Below are positions 37,605 through 47,332 of a stretch of DNA of 64,000 bases, in pieces (positions within the stretch are counted from its first letter, which is position 1; each line of letters starts with the position of its first letter). A program made the position numbers and the translations under genes. This DNA comes from Porphyromonas sp. oral taxon 275. GTDB lineage: Bacteria > Bacteroidota > Bacteroidia > Bacteroidales > Porphyromonadaceae. The stretch covers positions 62,001-126,000 of the forward strand of contig NZ_CP072333.1 of NCBI RefSeq assembly GCF_018127745.1. The letters run 5' to 3'. The notes under the pieces were generated by a model. It made no database searches. It saw nothing but the letters and a program-made list of their open reading frames with translations, and was not told the origin of the DNA.

Positions 37605-37961
37605 ATGACCGAGTATATACTGACGGACAAGATCAGGAACGTGTGGGCCGTCAATCCCGCCACGGGTGACTATTCCTACGAGCAGGACGGCCGTGGCTAT
37701 CTCTACCTCGATGGCGTACTCCTCGAGCAGGAGGAGGCGGCCCTCGATATCGTCTCCGTAGGCGACTATGTCTACGTATGGGATGCTGGCTGTGACACCC
37801 TAGCGGTCTATTCGGGGCATAGCCTCATCCAGGTCTTCGACAAGGTCTATATCCCAAAGAGAAGTGTAGGCCCGTATGCCGTGCATTATGTACGAGGTGA
37901 GGACTTCGTGGCGTATGAGAATCTCCTCTCGCTCTCCGATGGGCAGCCACTCTTAGCTTAA
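37605..37961 (+). pseudogene. N-terminal piece of a split propeller-like gene
   Basis: An open frame of 118 codons beginning MTEYILTDKIRNVWAVNP and ending in TAA at 37959-37961. The frame stays open beyond this single stop and runs on through 38681, and the protein pattern (short beta strands such as GYLYLDGVLLEQ, DYVYVWDAGCDTLAVYSG) continues without a break. I read it as one 358-codon gene interrupted by a nonsense codon. No signal peptide is visible, so the intact product would be cytoplasmic. Readthrough, or two independent genes, are less likely alternatives. Confidence 0.65.
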
Positions 37962-37976
37962 GGCGTACCCTATCGC

Positions 37977-38681
37977 TTGTATGCAAGGGAGGGGATGGCC
38001 TTCGGTCATGATCCCTATAGGCAGGTGATCTGTCCTCTGGATCACTCGGGGCAGCCGCTGTGGAGCTACCGCATCATGAGGCTGGGTGGAGCCTCCTATA
38101 GCCCCAATGCAAAGGATCAGCTCGAGAGCCTACTGGGGGTGGCTGCTGGGCTGCTGTGGATCTACACAGACTTTGGGCGACTGGTAGCCTTCGACCTTAG
38201 TACGGGGGAGCTGGTTCATCGGCTCTCGTCCAATCCCTACGACAGCACGAATCCCCGCTATAGGATGGTCGAGAGCTTGGAGGACTGCTTCTTCCGCGAG
38301 GAGGATAAGGCCATCGTGAGCATCAATAGCCTCGGGGTACGCATCTTCGACGCTGCTACGGCTGCGTGTCTCGAGAGCTACCGCTTCGCCGATGTAGATC
38401 CTGATGGGATCCCTGCCTTTAAGTACTTCGCCATCGCTCAGTTCCAAGGGGACTACTTTACCTTCAGGGCAGAGCGGGACGGAGCGAGCTATAGCTGGGG
38501 GTGGGCTGGGGTCTTTGACCTCAAGGCGCGCAGCCTGCTGTGGGCTGGCGAGGTCATCCCCAGCCAGGAGCGAGAGCGGACGGGGAATGGCCTAGTCGCG
38601 AGCCGTCCCCTATACTATGCGGGGGATAAGCTCTACCTGCTGGATGCCAAGCACACCCTGCACATCTACCAGCGTAGCTAG
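37977..38681 (+). CDS. C-terminal piece of the split propeller-like gene
   Basis: The remaining 234 codons of the same frame, downstream of the in-frame TAA at 37959-37961. The possible restart codons are TTG 37977 or ATG 37995. The sequence has repeating beta-strand blocks with turn motifs such as LLWIYTDFGRLVAFDLSTGELVHRL, AIVSINSLGVRIFDAATAACLESY and KLYLLDAKHTLHIYQRS, typical of PQQ-like or WD40-like beta-propellers. No enzyme motif is visible. Whether this piece is translated alone cannot be judged; it is probably part of a decayed gene. Confidence 0.55.
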   Translation: MYAREGMAFGHDPYRQVICPLDHSGQPLWSYRIMRLGGASYSPNAKDQLESLLGVAAGLLWIYTDFGRLVAFDLSTGELVHRLSSNPYDSTNPRYRMVESLEDCFFREEDKAIVSINSLGVRIFDAATAACLESYRFADVDPDGIPAFKYFAIAQFQGDYFTFRAERDGASYSWGWAGVFDLKARSLLWAGEVIPSQERERTGNGLVASRPLYYAGDKLYLLDAKHTLHIYQRS

Positions 38682-38794
38682 CCGCCGCGAGCACCCGCTG
38701 CAGCACGCCTTAGCCTAGGGCGCTAGCCGCTGCCCTAGGGGGACGGGCGAGCTGCTCGGGCGGCTTGATCCTCCGATGATTTCGGTCTTTTCCT

Positions 38795-38802
38795 TAACTT
38801 TG
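38795..38802 (+). promoter_or_regulatory. Promoter element of the corrinoid operon
   Basis: TAACTTTG matches TAnnTTTG and lies about 40 bp before the riboswitch, as expected for a leader promoter. Confidence 0.65.
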
Positions 38803-38840
38803 CGTCCGTATCTAGGGAGGGGATAGCCCCGCCTAGGTAC

Positions 38841-39036
38841 GGACGCTGAAGGTTCTACCCCCCGCGAGCAGGATGCTGCGTGCGCTGGGGTGGATTAAAA
38901 GGGAAGCTGGTGCGATGCCAGCGCTATCCCCGTAGCCGTAAGGCCATCATGGTGCTACCTTAGGCCACTGCCCCGACACAGAGGGTGGGAAGGCGTAGCA
39001 CTTCGGGCCAAGCCGGAAGACCTGCCTCCAGCGCCA
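38841..39036 (+). promoter_or_regulatory. Cobalamin riboswitch
   Basis: A leader RNA of about 195 nt with the hallmarks of the AdoCbl riboswitch: the closing helix P1 (CGCTG at 38844-38848 with CAGCG at 39029-39033), the conserved AAAAGGGAAGCTGGTGCGA stretch near 38897 followed by GCCAGC, the CCACTGCC element near 38965, and the B12 box AGCCGGAAGACCTGCC at 39011-39026. It should reduce expression of the downstream operon when corrinoid is plentiful. Confidence 0.93.
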
Positions 39037-39157
39037 TCAGCTTGCCAGAGCCGCGGCTGTCAGCACGCCCTGCTGCGCCCTCCGCTTCCTCTGGTAGACA
39101 GCTCTCGGGTAGAAGAGCAGGAGCTAGGTACATATATTACCATGAGGGTGATGACGC

Positions 39158-39217
39158 GTCTCGGGCCAGCAGCCCAGCGCACTCCCTACCCCGATCTCTA
39201 TGCCTCCGACCCGAGAC
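39158..39217 (+). promoter_or_regulatory. Possible expression-platform hairpin
   Basis: GTCTCGGG at 39158-39165 can pair with CCCGAGAC at 39210-39217, ending 33 bp before the btuF start. It could form the translational or transcriptional control structure of the riboswitch. No T tract follows, so translational control is more likely. Confidence 0.4.
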
Positions 39218-39250
39218 CAATGCTAATTCGGCTCGTAATCAAGACATAGT

Positions 39251-40423
39251 ATGAAGCTCAATGTCCCCCTTTCTCTAGGAGCGCTTGCCCTAGTCCTTAG
39301 CCTCTCCGCCTGCGGTGGAGGCCAGCAGCGCAGTCAGCAGTCTGGCGTCGCCCTCGGCGGTGACTCCATAGACTTCGCCTTCCCCGTCACCGTCGAGCAT
39401 GCCCATGGCTTCACCGTGACCAATCACCCTGAGTATAAGGAGCTGGTGATGTACCAGCCCGGCACGCGCGATACCGCGGCCTACTACATCCTCTACCCAC
39501 GCGGTAAGGAGCAGCCGCAGGTGGCGAGTCGTCTAGCGACCTACCTCGCCGTACCCGCACGCACCCTCGCCGTCAGCTCTTCGCCTCACGTCGGGGCGGT
39601 GGCGGTGCTGGGGCTGCAGGAGCAGCTCGTCGCGATCTCCGACCCCGAGAAGGTCAACGACAGCATCACCCGCCAGCGCATTCAGGAGGGCAAGGTGCAG
39701 CGCATCGGCCGCGGCATGAGCAAGGACATCGAGGGCCTCATCGCCCTACGCCCCGAGATCTACCTGCAGGACCTCTACAGCGGTACGGAGAAGGATGAGG
39801 ACCTCATCGCCTCGGGGATCAAGATCGTCTACTTCAACAACTGGAAGGAGCAGGACCTCCTCGGGCGCGCCGAGTGGCTCAAGGTCGTAGCCCTCTTCTA
39901 CGGGCGCAATGCCGTGGCGGACTCGGCCTTCCGCGCCATGCAGACCAACTACCTCGCCGCTGCCGAGCTGGCCAAGGGTGCCCGTGAGGTGACGCCCGTC
40001 ATGTACGGCCTCGACTACAAGGGGGTATGGTACGTGCCTGGCGAGCACTCCTACATCGTCAAGGCCTTCGCCGATGCGCGCGTCAGCTGCGACTTCATCC
40101 CAGGGCAGATCGACAGCCGCCCCAGCAGCTTCGAGTACGTCTTCGGGCGCAATAGACACAAGAAGATCTGGCTCTGCCTGATGACGGGCAAGCTGGAGAA
40201 GCTCTCCGACTTCCTCCGCCTCAACGAGCGCTACATCCACTTCGACGCTGCCCGTGAGGGTCAGGTGTGGGTCGACCGCAAGCAGCTCAACCGCGAGGGC
40301 GGCAATGACTTCTGGGAGAGCGGCCCCTATCACCCCGACCTTGTCCTCAAGGACTTCATCAAGATCGCTCACCCCGAGCTACTCCCCGGCTATGAGACGC
40401 GCTACTGGATGCTCCTCCGCTAG
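39251..40423 (+). CDS. btuF: Corrinoid ABC transporter substrate-binding lipoprotein
   Basis: A 390-aa lipoprotein: the signal peptide ends in the lipobox LSAC with Cys21. The mature part is a class III (BtuF/FhuD-type) periplasmic binding protein, with the two-lobe pattern including RTLAVSSSPHVGAVAVLGLQEQLVAISDP and DIEGLIALRPEIYLQDL, the usual 'vvs.sps.te.l..LG....vvGv' and 'n.E.i..l.PDlVl' elements. Its place directly after a cobalamin riboswitch and before btuC/btuD supports corrinoid as ligand. Related proteins bind ferrisiderophores or haem, but context argues against those. It overlaps btuC by 32 bp. Confidence 0.88.
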   Translation: MKLNVPLSLGALALVLSLSACGGGQQRSQQSGVALGGDSIDFAFPVTVEHAHGFTVTNHPEYKELVMYQPGTRDTAAYYILYPRGKEQPQVASRLATYLAVPARTLAVSSSPHVGAVAVLGLQEQLVAISDPEKVNDSITRQRIQEGKVQRIGRGMSKDIEGLIALRPEIYLQDLYSGTEKDEDLIASGIKIVYFNNWKEQDLLGRAEWLKVVALFYGRNAVADSAFRAMQTNYLAAAELAKGAREVTPVMYGLDYKGVWYVPGEHSYIVKAFADARVSCDFIPGQIDSRPSSFEYVFGRNRHKKIWLCLMTGKLEKLSDFLRLNERYIHFDAAREGQVWVDRKQLNREGGNDFWESGPYHPDLVLKDFIKIAHPELLPGYETRYWMLLR

Positions 40424-41459
40424 CTGGGCGGCGCTACGCCCGCAGCTACTCTTCCTGCTGCTGGTGCTGGGGATCGTCGTGGCCTTCTTCCTCGACATCA
40501 TGTGGGGGGCGACCTCGCTCTCGGTGGGCGAGGTGTGGGATGCGCTCTGGACGGGCGATGACAGCGTGACGGGTACCTACGTGGTGCGGCACTTCCGCCT
40601 GCCCAAGGCCTTGACGGCGCTCTTCGCAGGGGCGGGCGTAGCGGTGGCTGGGCTGCAGATGCAAAGCCTCTTCCGCAATCCGCTGGCCGATACCTCCATC
40701 CTCGGGATCAATAGCGGGGCAGGTGTCGGGGTCGCCATCTACACGATGGCCTACGCCTTCTTCCCCACGGTGGCGCTCTTCAATTCGGGCGTCTCCTCCT
40801 GGGGGATCATCCTCGCGGCCTGTATCGGGGCGGCCGTCGTGCTGCTGCTGATCACGGGTGTGGCGAGCCGTGTGCGCAGCGTCGTCTCCGTCCTCATCGT
40901 GGGCGTGATGGTCGGCTTCCTCGCTAGCTCCATCATCTCCATCCTGCAGTACTTCAGTGACGAGGAGACGCTGAAGACCTACCTCTTGTGGTCCTTCGGG
41001 AGCGTCGCGGGGACGACTTGGCGCCAGCTGCATCTGCTGATGCCCGTGGTGGCGCTGGGCCTGGGCCTGGCGCTGCTGATGCCCAAGCCTATGAACGCCC
41101 TAGCCCTCGGCGAGGGCTATGCTCGCTCGGTGGGGACGAATGTACCCCGCGTGCGCTTTGCCCTCATCGCCATCACCAGCCTCTTGGCGGGGAGTATCAC
41201 AGCCTTCACGGGGCCGATTGCCTTCCTTGGGATGGCGGTGCCGCACTTTGTCCGTACGCTCTTCCGCACCAGCGATCACCGCATCCTCCTGCCTGCGACG
41301 ATGCTCTCGGGGGCGCTGCTGCTGCTCGTCTGCGACCTGCTGACGCAGCTGCCAGGGCGCGGCCTCACGCTGCCGATCAATGCCCTGACTTCGCTCATCG
41401 GTGCCCCTGTGGTGATCTTCGTCGTCCTGCGCAGCCAGCGCGGGAGCTTCTCGCTTTAG
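40392..41459 (+). CDS. btuC: Corrinoid ABC transporter permease (FecCD/BtuC family)
   Basis: A 355-aa inner-membrane permease with about ten helices. Family motifs include RLPKALTALFAGAGVAVAGLQMQSLFRNPLADTSILGINSGAGVGVAI (the 'R.pR...a...Ga.La.sG...Q...rNPLa.p..lGi..GA' signature) and the C-terminal GPIAFLGMAVPHFVRTLF. The start at 40392 overlaps the end of btuF by 32 bp; it is the last ATG before the first helix, and longer in-frame starts would run far back into btuF. btuD follows after 12 bp. Confidence 0.9.
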   Translation: MRRATGCSSASWAALRPQLLFLLLVLGIVVAFFLDIMWGATSLSVGEVWDALWTGDDSVTGTYVVRHFRLPKALTALFAGAGVAVAGLQMQSLFRNPLADTSILGINSGAGVGVAIYTMAYAFFPTVALFNSGVSSWGIILAACIGAAVVLLLITGVASRVRSVVSVLIVGVMVGFLASSIISILQYFSDEETLKTYLLWSFGSVAGTTWRQLHLLMPVVALGLGLALLMPKPMNALALGEGYARSVGTNVPRVRFALIAITSLLAGSITAFTGPIAFLGMAVPHFVRTLFRTSDHRILLPATMLSGALLLLVCDLLTQLPGRGLTLPINALTSLIGAPVVIFVVLRSQRGSFSL

Positions 41460-41471
41460 CCTCCTCTATAT

Positions 41472-42500
41472 ATGAAGACAGAACTAGGACTAGAGCTCCG
41501 CGGCCTCACCACAGGCTACAGGGAGCGCCGCGGACAGGAGCAGCGCATCTCCGAGGGACTCGACCTCAGCATAGCGCCAGGCGAACTGGTGCTCTTCATG
41601 GGGCCCAACGGCAGCGGCAAGTCCACCCTTATGCACACCATCGCGGGGCTCATCCCGCCGCTGGCGGGCGAGGTCTCCATCGCGGGCGAAGCGCTCCAGG
41701 GGCGCTCCCTCTCGGAGACCGCCCGCCTCCTGAGCCTCGTGCTCACCGAGCGCATCACCAGCACCACGATGACGGTGCGGGACGTGGTGCGCATCGGGCG
41801 CTACCCTCATATCGGCTACCTCGGGCGTCTGAGTGCCTCGGACGAGGCGATCGTCGAGGACGCGCTCGGCCTCTGCCATCTTGAGGAGCTCCAGGCACGT
41901 CCGCTGAGTGCGCTCAGCGACGGCGAGCGGCAGCGCACGATGATCGCCCGTGCGCTGGCGCAGCAGACACCACTCATCCTGCTGGACGAGCCGACGGCAC
42001 ACCTCGACCTGCCCTCACGCCTGGAGGTCATCCTTATGCTGCGACGCCTAGCACACGAGACGGGGCGCAGCATCCTCATCTCGACGCACGAGCTGGAGCT
42101 AGCGCTCTCCTGGGCGGACACGGTATGGCTACTGGATGGCTCGGGGCAGATCACGACGGGTACGCCCGAGGATCTGGTGCTGAGCGGAGCCTTCGAGCGC
42201 ACCTTCGGCGGTGCAGGGCTGAGCTACGACCGGCAGACGGGTGAGTTCACCGCCCTACAGCAGCATACCCAGCCCATTGCCCTGGTGGGCGAAGGCCTCG
42301 AGGCGCTCTGGACGCGCCGCGCGCTGAGCCGTCTCGGCTACGAGGTGCTGGACAGCTCCGACTTTCTCCCCCGCGTGACCATAGAAAAGGGCTGCTGGTG
42401 GCTCACGACCTCCTCCAGCAGCCCCCGTAGTGCGAGCTCGATAGGCGAGCTCCTAGCACTGCTCGCTTCCTCTTCTCCCTCTAGTCCCTCTAGACCATGA
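41472..42500 (+). CDS. btuD: Corrinoid ABC transporter ATP-binding protein
   Basis: A 342-aa ATPase with Walker A GPNGSGKST, signature LSDGERQRTMIARALAQ, Walker B LILLDEPTAHLD and switch His in ILISTHELELAL. It is about 80 residues longer than the standard BtuD/FecE protein. The extra C-terminal domain (after about residue 250: QPIALVGEGLEALWTRRALSR and VTIEKGCWWLTT) is a small alpha/beta extension seen in Bacteroidota homologues and of unknown role. The stop overlaps the cobN-like start (ATGA), showing translational coupling of uptake and chelatase genes. Confidence 0.9.
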   Translation: MKTELGLELRGLTTGYRERRGQEQRISEGLDLSIAPGELVLFMGPNGSGKSTLMHTIAGLIPPLAGEVSIAGEALQGRSLSETARLLSLVLTERITSTTMTVRDVVRIGRYPHIGYLGRLSASDEAIVEDALGLCHLEELQARPLSALSDGERQRTMIARALAQQTPLILLDEPTAHLDLPSRLEVILMLRRLAHETGRSILISTHELELALSWADTVWLLDGSGQITTGTPEDLVLSGAFERTFGGAGLSYDRQTGEFTALQQHTQPIALVGEGLEALWTRRALSRLGYEVLDSSDFLPRVTIEKGCWWLTTSSSSPRSASSIGELLALLASSSPSSPSRP

Positions 42501-45500
42501 CGCCCCAGCCCTACCGCATCCTCTATATCCTAGATGCGCACACCGCGGTCGCTCCCTCCGAGGACGAGGCGCAGCTGCAGGTCGATCGTGTCGCCATCTC
42601 TCGACTCAACGCGCAGGATGCTGCTGCCTGGCAGCTCACCGAGCAGGCGCACTTCATCCTCGTGCTGACGCATGGCTCGGTCTCCTGCTTCCGAGGACTG
42701 CAGCGCCTCATCGCAGGGCTGAGGATGGAGCAGACGCTCTTCGTGCACAACAATATGGAGGACGAGTGCGCTGCCCTCATGCCGCAGCTACGCCTCAGTG
42801 CCGCCGACTACCTGACGATACAGCGCTACGTCAAGTGCTACGATAGGGCGAACGCTACCCAGCTGCACCGCTTCCTCGCCTCCCGCTTCGGGGGGCTGGA
42901 GCTTGACTACGCCCCTGCGCGCTATCCCCGCTGGTATGGCCTCTACGGGTACAGTGAGGACGAGGAGGCGGCACGCCTCACGGAGCTAGGCGAGGCACGG
43001 CGGCGAGGGCGCAGCATCATCGGGATCATCATCCCCTTCTACCTCTACCGCTCGGACAACCTCCGTCATGTGGATGCGCTGCTAGCGGCGCTGCGCCGCC
43101 TCGGAGGTGAGCCCCATGCCCTCTTCTCCACGGGAGCGGAGGATGCCGTGACCGGCGAGCGGGGTATCAGCTACGCGCTGGACCGCTACTTCCGTCCCGA
43201 GGGCGAGGTGCTGCCGCACTGCATCATCAACCTTATGCCCTATGCGCTGGGGATCTTCGAGCAGAGTGGGGCGATCTATACCCAGCCCGAGGACAGCAGT
43301 GCGGGCATCGTGCAGCAGCTGGCGCTACCCATCCTGCAGACCTATGCGACGGGCTACAGCGCAGAGGAGTACCACCGCCGCGTGGACGGCCTCGACACCA
43401 TAGGGCTGATCTCCAATGTCTGCTATCCCGAGCTGGACGGGCAGGTCGACGCCTATCCCATAGCCACGCGCGAGCTCAATGGCGAGGGGCTCCCTTACTT
43501 CGCCCCGCTGGAGGCGGAGCTCGGCTGGGTGGCGCGGCTCGCCATGCGCTGGGCCGAGCTGCAGCGCAAGCCCCAGTCAGAGAAGCGCATCGCGATCATC
43601 TTCCACAACATGCCCCCGCGCAACGATAGTATCGGCTGCGCCGCGGGGCTCGATAGTCCCGCCTCCGTCCATCACCTCATCAATAGGCTACGCGAGGAGG
43701 GCATAGAGCTGCCCGAGCACTATGCCGACGGCGACGCTATCATCCAGCAGATCATCCGTGCGGTGACCAACGACAGCTCTTGGCTCGAGCCGAGCGAAGT
43801 GATGCGGCGTGCCGTGGATCGCATCCCCGTGAAGCGCTACCAGGAGTGGTACGAGGCGCTGACGCCCGAGGTGCAGCAGCGCCTTGTGGCCAGCTGGGGT
43901 AAGGCGCCGGGGACCTTCAAGGTCGTCGAGGGGGCTATGCCTGTGCCGGGGATCATCAACGGCAAGGTCTTCATCGGCCTGCAGCCACCGCGCGGCTACG
44001 AGGAGCACGCCGAGGCGATCTACCACAGCACGGACATCGTCTGCCCGCACTACTACATCGCCTTCTACCGCTGGGTGCGCTACGTCTTCGGCGCCGACCT
44101 CTTCATCCATGTCGGGACGCACGGCTCGCTGGAGTGGCTCCCCGGGAAGGAGAAGGCCCTTTCCTACTCCTGCTTCCCCCAGCTCAACACGCTGGACATG
44201 CCGCACCTCTACATCTACCATACCGCTGTCATCGGGGAGGCTATTCAGGCCAAGCGCCGCTCGGCCGCCGTGCTCCTGCATCATATGGAGCCCGCGATGC
44301 GTGAGGGGGGGACCTACGGCGGACTGGCGGACTTCGACGCGCGGCTCAATAGCTACATCAGCGGTGCGGTGGCCGAGAGCCAGCGCCCCGTGCTGCGTGA
44401 GGCGCTCCTTGAGGAGGCCCGCGCCCTAGAGCTACATCAGGACCTCGGCTACCCTGCGTCAGGGGAGGTCGAGGAGGCCTTCTTCGTCACCCTGCATAAC
44501 TGGCTCGCCGAGCTCAAGGCCTCCATGGTACGCGATGGCCTGCACATCTTCGGTCAGGTACCTGCCGAGGAGCGTATGGAGGCGAGCATACGGATGCTCC
44601 TTCGCCTGCCCCACGGCTCGGTGACGACGCTGCTGGACGCCCTCGCACGCTACTACGGCTATACCGAGGAGGGCCTCCTCTCCCAGCTGGAGGCCAAGGT
44701 CAGCCCCACGCAGACGGCCTCGATGCTGATCGACGAGCTGACCGAGCGCGGTCGCCAGCTCATCACCGCGATGTTGGCAGAGGGCTTCGGCGCACAGCCG
44801 ACCGAAGGCCAGCTACAGGCCGTCCTCGGGCCTTGCACGGGGGAGACGGACGCGCTGCGCGACGTCCTACAGCTGGCGCTGGATGAGGTCTACCCCCGTC
44901 TCTGCGGCATCACGCAGGAGCTCGACCACTGCGCCCTCGGGGTGCGTGGGGGCTTCGTCCCGCCCTCCAAGGGGGGCAGCCCGAGCCGCGGCCAGCTGGA
45001 GATCCTCCCCACGGGGCGCAATATGTACGCCATCGACCCGAGCGAGATCCCCTCGCACGCGGCCTATCAGATCGGGGTGAAGCTCGGGCAGCAGCTCCTG
45101 GAGAAGCACCTCGAGACGGCGGGCAGTCTGCCCGAGTCCACGGCCTTCGTCCTCTATTCGGGCGACCAGATGCGGACGCAGGGCGAGGACATCGCCGAGA
45201 TCCTCTGGCTGATGGGGCTGCGCCCCCAGTGGCTCAGCGACCACTCCGACAAGGTCGTAGGGCTGGAGGTCATCCCGCTTAGCGAACTAGGACGACCGCG
45301 TCTGGACGTCGTCTCGCGCATCTCCGGCCTGCTGCGAGACACCTTCCCCACACTGATCACGCTGCTGGATGAGGCCGTGCGCCTCGTCCTCTCCCTCGAC
45401 GAGTCGCCCGAGGACAACTGGGTGAAGAAGCACTATGAGGAGGAGCTCGAGCAGCTGCAGGCTGAGGGGATAGACCCCGAGACGGCACGACAGGAGGCTG

Positions 45501-46234
45501 CGCTTCGCGTCTTCGGTTGCCCCCCAGGGACCTATGGTGGAGGCGTGGCCATCCTCGTGGAGACCAAGCAGTGGCAGAGCAGCGACGACCTCGGCGAGAC
45601 GGCCATCACCTGGGGTTGCCATGCCTACAGTCAGGAGCTGCATGGGCATGTGTCCCGCGGCGCCTTCGAGCGCAAGCTCTCCCGCGTCGAGGCGACGGTC
45701 AAGAATCAGAACATCATCGGCTTCGACCTCTACGATATCGACGACGAGTACATCTACCACGGCGGGATCATCGCGGCGGTGAAGAAGCTCCGCGGTGAGG
45801 CGCCGAAGTCCTACTACGGCAATACCTCCGACCCGCGGCACAGCGTCGTGCGCAGCCTCGCGGAGGAGTCGGCACGCGTCCTCCGCTCGCGCCTGCTGAA
45901 TCCGCTGTGGATCGAGGGCCTCAAGCGTCACGGCTACCGCGGCGCCTATGACGTGGCCTATAATATGGATAACGTCTTCGGCTGGGATGCCACCGCGGAC
46001 AGCGTCCTGGACTGGAACTACGAGGCGCTGGCGGAGCACTTCCTCGGTGATGCGTCCAATAGGGAGTGGCTCGAGTCGGCCAATCCCTGGGCGCTCTACG
46101 AGATCGCGCAGCGCCTCCTGGAGGCCGCCCAGCGCGGCATGTGGCAGGCGCGCCCCGAGACCCTGGAGATGATCACTGAGGTCTACCTCTCCTGCGAGGG
46201 CGCGTTGGAGGAAGGTGCTGCAGCGCAGTCCTAG
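42497..46234 (+). CDS. CobN/HmuS-family large chelatase subunit
   Basis: A 1245-aa protein of the CobN/ChlH/BchH family, the porphyrin- or corrin-binding subunit of ATP-dependent metal chelatases. Visible are the mid-protein DLFIHVGTHGSLEWLPGKEKALSYSC segment, the GCPPGTYGGGVAILVETKQW segment and the C-terminal YNMDNVFGWDATADSVLDWNYEALAEHFL, all family hallmarks. In Porphyromonas the homologue HmuS sits in a haem-uptake operon, and the family also includes aerobic cobaltochelatase CobN. Here it is coupled to btuD, under a cobalamin riboswitch and with ChlI/ChlD-like partners, which points to a corrinoid or tetrapyrrole substrate; cobalt insertion or removal cannot be told apart from sequence. 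No signal peptide is visible. Confidence 0.88.
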   Translation: MTPQPYRILYILDAHTAVAPSEDEAQLQVDRVAISRLNAQDAAAWQLTEQAHFILVLTHGSVSCFRGLQRLIAGLRMEQTLFVHNNMEDECAALMPQLRLSAADYLTIQRYVKCYDRANATQLHRFLASRFGGLELDYAPARYPRWYGLYGYSEDEEAARLTELGEARRRGRSIIGIIIPFYLYRSDNLRHVDALLAALRRLGGEPHALFSTGAEDAVTGERGISYALDRYFRPEGEVLPHCIINLMPYALGIFEQSGAIYTQPEDSSAGIVQQLALPILQTYATGYSAEEYHRRVDGLDTIGLISNVCYPELDGQVDAYPIATRELNGEGLPYFAPLEAELGWVARLAMRWAELQRKPQSEKRIAIIFHNMPPRNDSIGCAAGLDSPASVHHLINRLREEGIELPEHYADGDAIIQQIIRAVTNDSSWLEPSEVMRRAVDRIPVKRYQEWYEALTPEVQQRLVASWGKAPGTFKVVEGAMPVPGIINGKVFIGLQPPRGYEEHAEAIYHSTDIVCPHYYIAFYRWVRYVFGADLFIHVGTHGSLEWLPGKEKALSYSCFPQLNTLDMPHLYIYHTAVIGEAIQAKRRSAAVLLHHMEPAMREGGTYGGLADFDARLNSYISGAVAESQRPVLREALLEEARALELHQDLGYPASGEVEEAFFVTLHNWLAELKASMVRDGLHIFGQVPAEERMEASIRMLLRLPHGSVTTLLDALARYYGYTEEGLLSQLEAKVSPTQTASMLIDELTERGRQLITAMLAEGFGAQPTEGQLQAVLGPCTGETDALRDVLQLALDEVYPRLCGITQELDHCALGVRGGFVPPSKGGSPSRGQLEILPTGRNMYAIDPSEIPSHAAYQIGVKLGQQLLEKHLETAGSLPESTAFVLYSGDQMRTQGEDIAEILWLMGLRPQWLSDHSDKVVGLEVIPLSELGRPRLDVVSRISGLLRDTFPTLITLLDEAVRLVLSLDESPEDNWVKKHYEEELEQLQAEGIDPETARQEAALRVFGCPPGTYGGGVAILVETKQWQSSDDLGETAITWGCHAYSQELHGHVSRGAFERKLSRVEATVKNQNIIGFDLYDIDDEYIYHGGIIAAVKKLRGEAPKSYYGNTSDPRHSVVRSLAEESARVLRSRLLNPLWIEGLKRHGYRGAYDVAYNMDNVFGWDATADSVLDWNYEALAEHFLGDASNREWLESANPWALYEIAQRLLEAAQRGMWQARPETLEMITEVYLSCEGALEEGAAAQS

Positions 46235-46344
46235 CCTCCCGCCTCCCTCCACCTTTGGCTATGCTCCCCCCTGTGCTCTTCCCCGCCCACTAGCTCCAGC
46301 TCCTTAGCTCCTCAGCCCAGTCCGCCCCACTAGACCTTTAAGTA

Positions 46345-47316
46345 ATGAGTACTTCTTCCAGCCCCAAGACCCCAGGCTCCAGCACGCAGCCTCGATACTT
46401 CCCCTTCAGCGCCATCGTAGGCCAGGAGAAGATGAAGCGTGCCCTGCTGCTCAACCTCGTAGACCCCAGCCTCGGCGGCGTCCTCATCCTCGGGGAGAAG
46501 GGCACGGCCAAGTCCACCATCGTGCGCGCCCTCAGCCAGCTCCTCGAGGGGCTCTCTGTCGTCGAGCTCCCCATAGCCACAACGGAGGACAAGCTCGTCG
46601 GCTCCATCGACGTGGAGCATGCCTTGGCGACGGGTGAGCTGCGCTTCGCCCCCGGCATCCTCGCCCGTGCCCATGGGCAGATCCTCTACGTCGATGAGGT
46701 CAACCTCCTCGAGGACTACCTCGTCGATATCCTCCTAGACGTGGCGGCTATGGGCGTCAATCATATCGAGCGTGAGGGCATCTCGCATAGCCACCCCGCG
46801 CGCTTCACCCTCGTCGGGACGATGAACCCCGAGGAGGGCCACCTGCGCCCCCAGCTCCTCGACCGCTTCGCCCTCTCTGTAGAGGTGCGCGGGGAGCGCA
46901 GTGTCGCCGCTCGGCGCGAGGTGCTGCAGCGCCGTCTGGACTACGAGCGTGACCCCGAGGCCTTCTGTGCCCGCTACCGAGAGGAGGAAGAGCAGCTCGG
47001 CGAGCGCCTCCGTCAGGCGCGCCTTCGCCTGCATCAGCTACGCTACTCCGAGCCGCTGGTGGAGCTTGTCGCGCGCCTCGGGATCGAGCTGCAGGTGGAC
47101 GGGCACCGCTCGGACATCATGCTGCTCAAGGCCGCCCTCGCTACCGCCGCCCTCGAGGGGGCAGAGGAGCTCAGCCCCGAGCACGTCTATACGGCGGCCG
47201 AACTGGTGCTGCCGCATCGCCTGAGACGCCTACCCTTCGAGGAGCGCTACTTCGCCGCCGAGGATATCCGTCAGCTCTGTGAGCGTCTCTTCGCCGAGAG
47301 CCTTAATAAGGAGTAG
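46345..47316 (+). CDS. AAA+ chelatase ATPase subunit (ChlI/BchI/CobS-like)
   Basis: A 323-aa AAA+ ATPase of the magnesium/cobalt chelatase I-subunit family. It has the N-terminal [18 protein letters not shown] motif, Walker [10 protein letters not shown] (about residues 50-58), Walker [26 protein letters not shown], sensor 1 [10 protein letters not shown] followed by [14 protein letters not shown] with the arginine finger, and the sensor 2 helical domain. It would power metal transfer by the CobN-like subunit with the ChlD-like protein. It lies 110 bp after cobN and 16 bp before the chlD-like gene. Confidence 0.92.
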   Translation: MSTSSSPKTPGSSTQPRYFPFSAIVGQEKMKRALLLNLVDPSLGGVLILGEKGTAKSTIVRALSQLLEGLSVVELPIATTEDKLVGSIDVEHALATGELRFAPGILARAHGQILYVDEVNLLEDYLVDILLDVAAMGVNHIEREGISHSHPARFTLVGTMNPEEGHLRPQLLDRFALSVEVRGERSVAARREVLQRRLDYERDPEAFCARYREEEEQLGERLRQARLRLHQLRYSEPLVELVARLGIELQVDGHRSDIMLLKAALATAALEGAEELSPEHVYTAAELVLPHRLRRLPFEERYFAAEDIRQLCERLFAESLNKE

Positions 47317-47332
47317 ACGGCTGGTGGGCACG

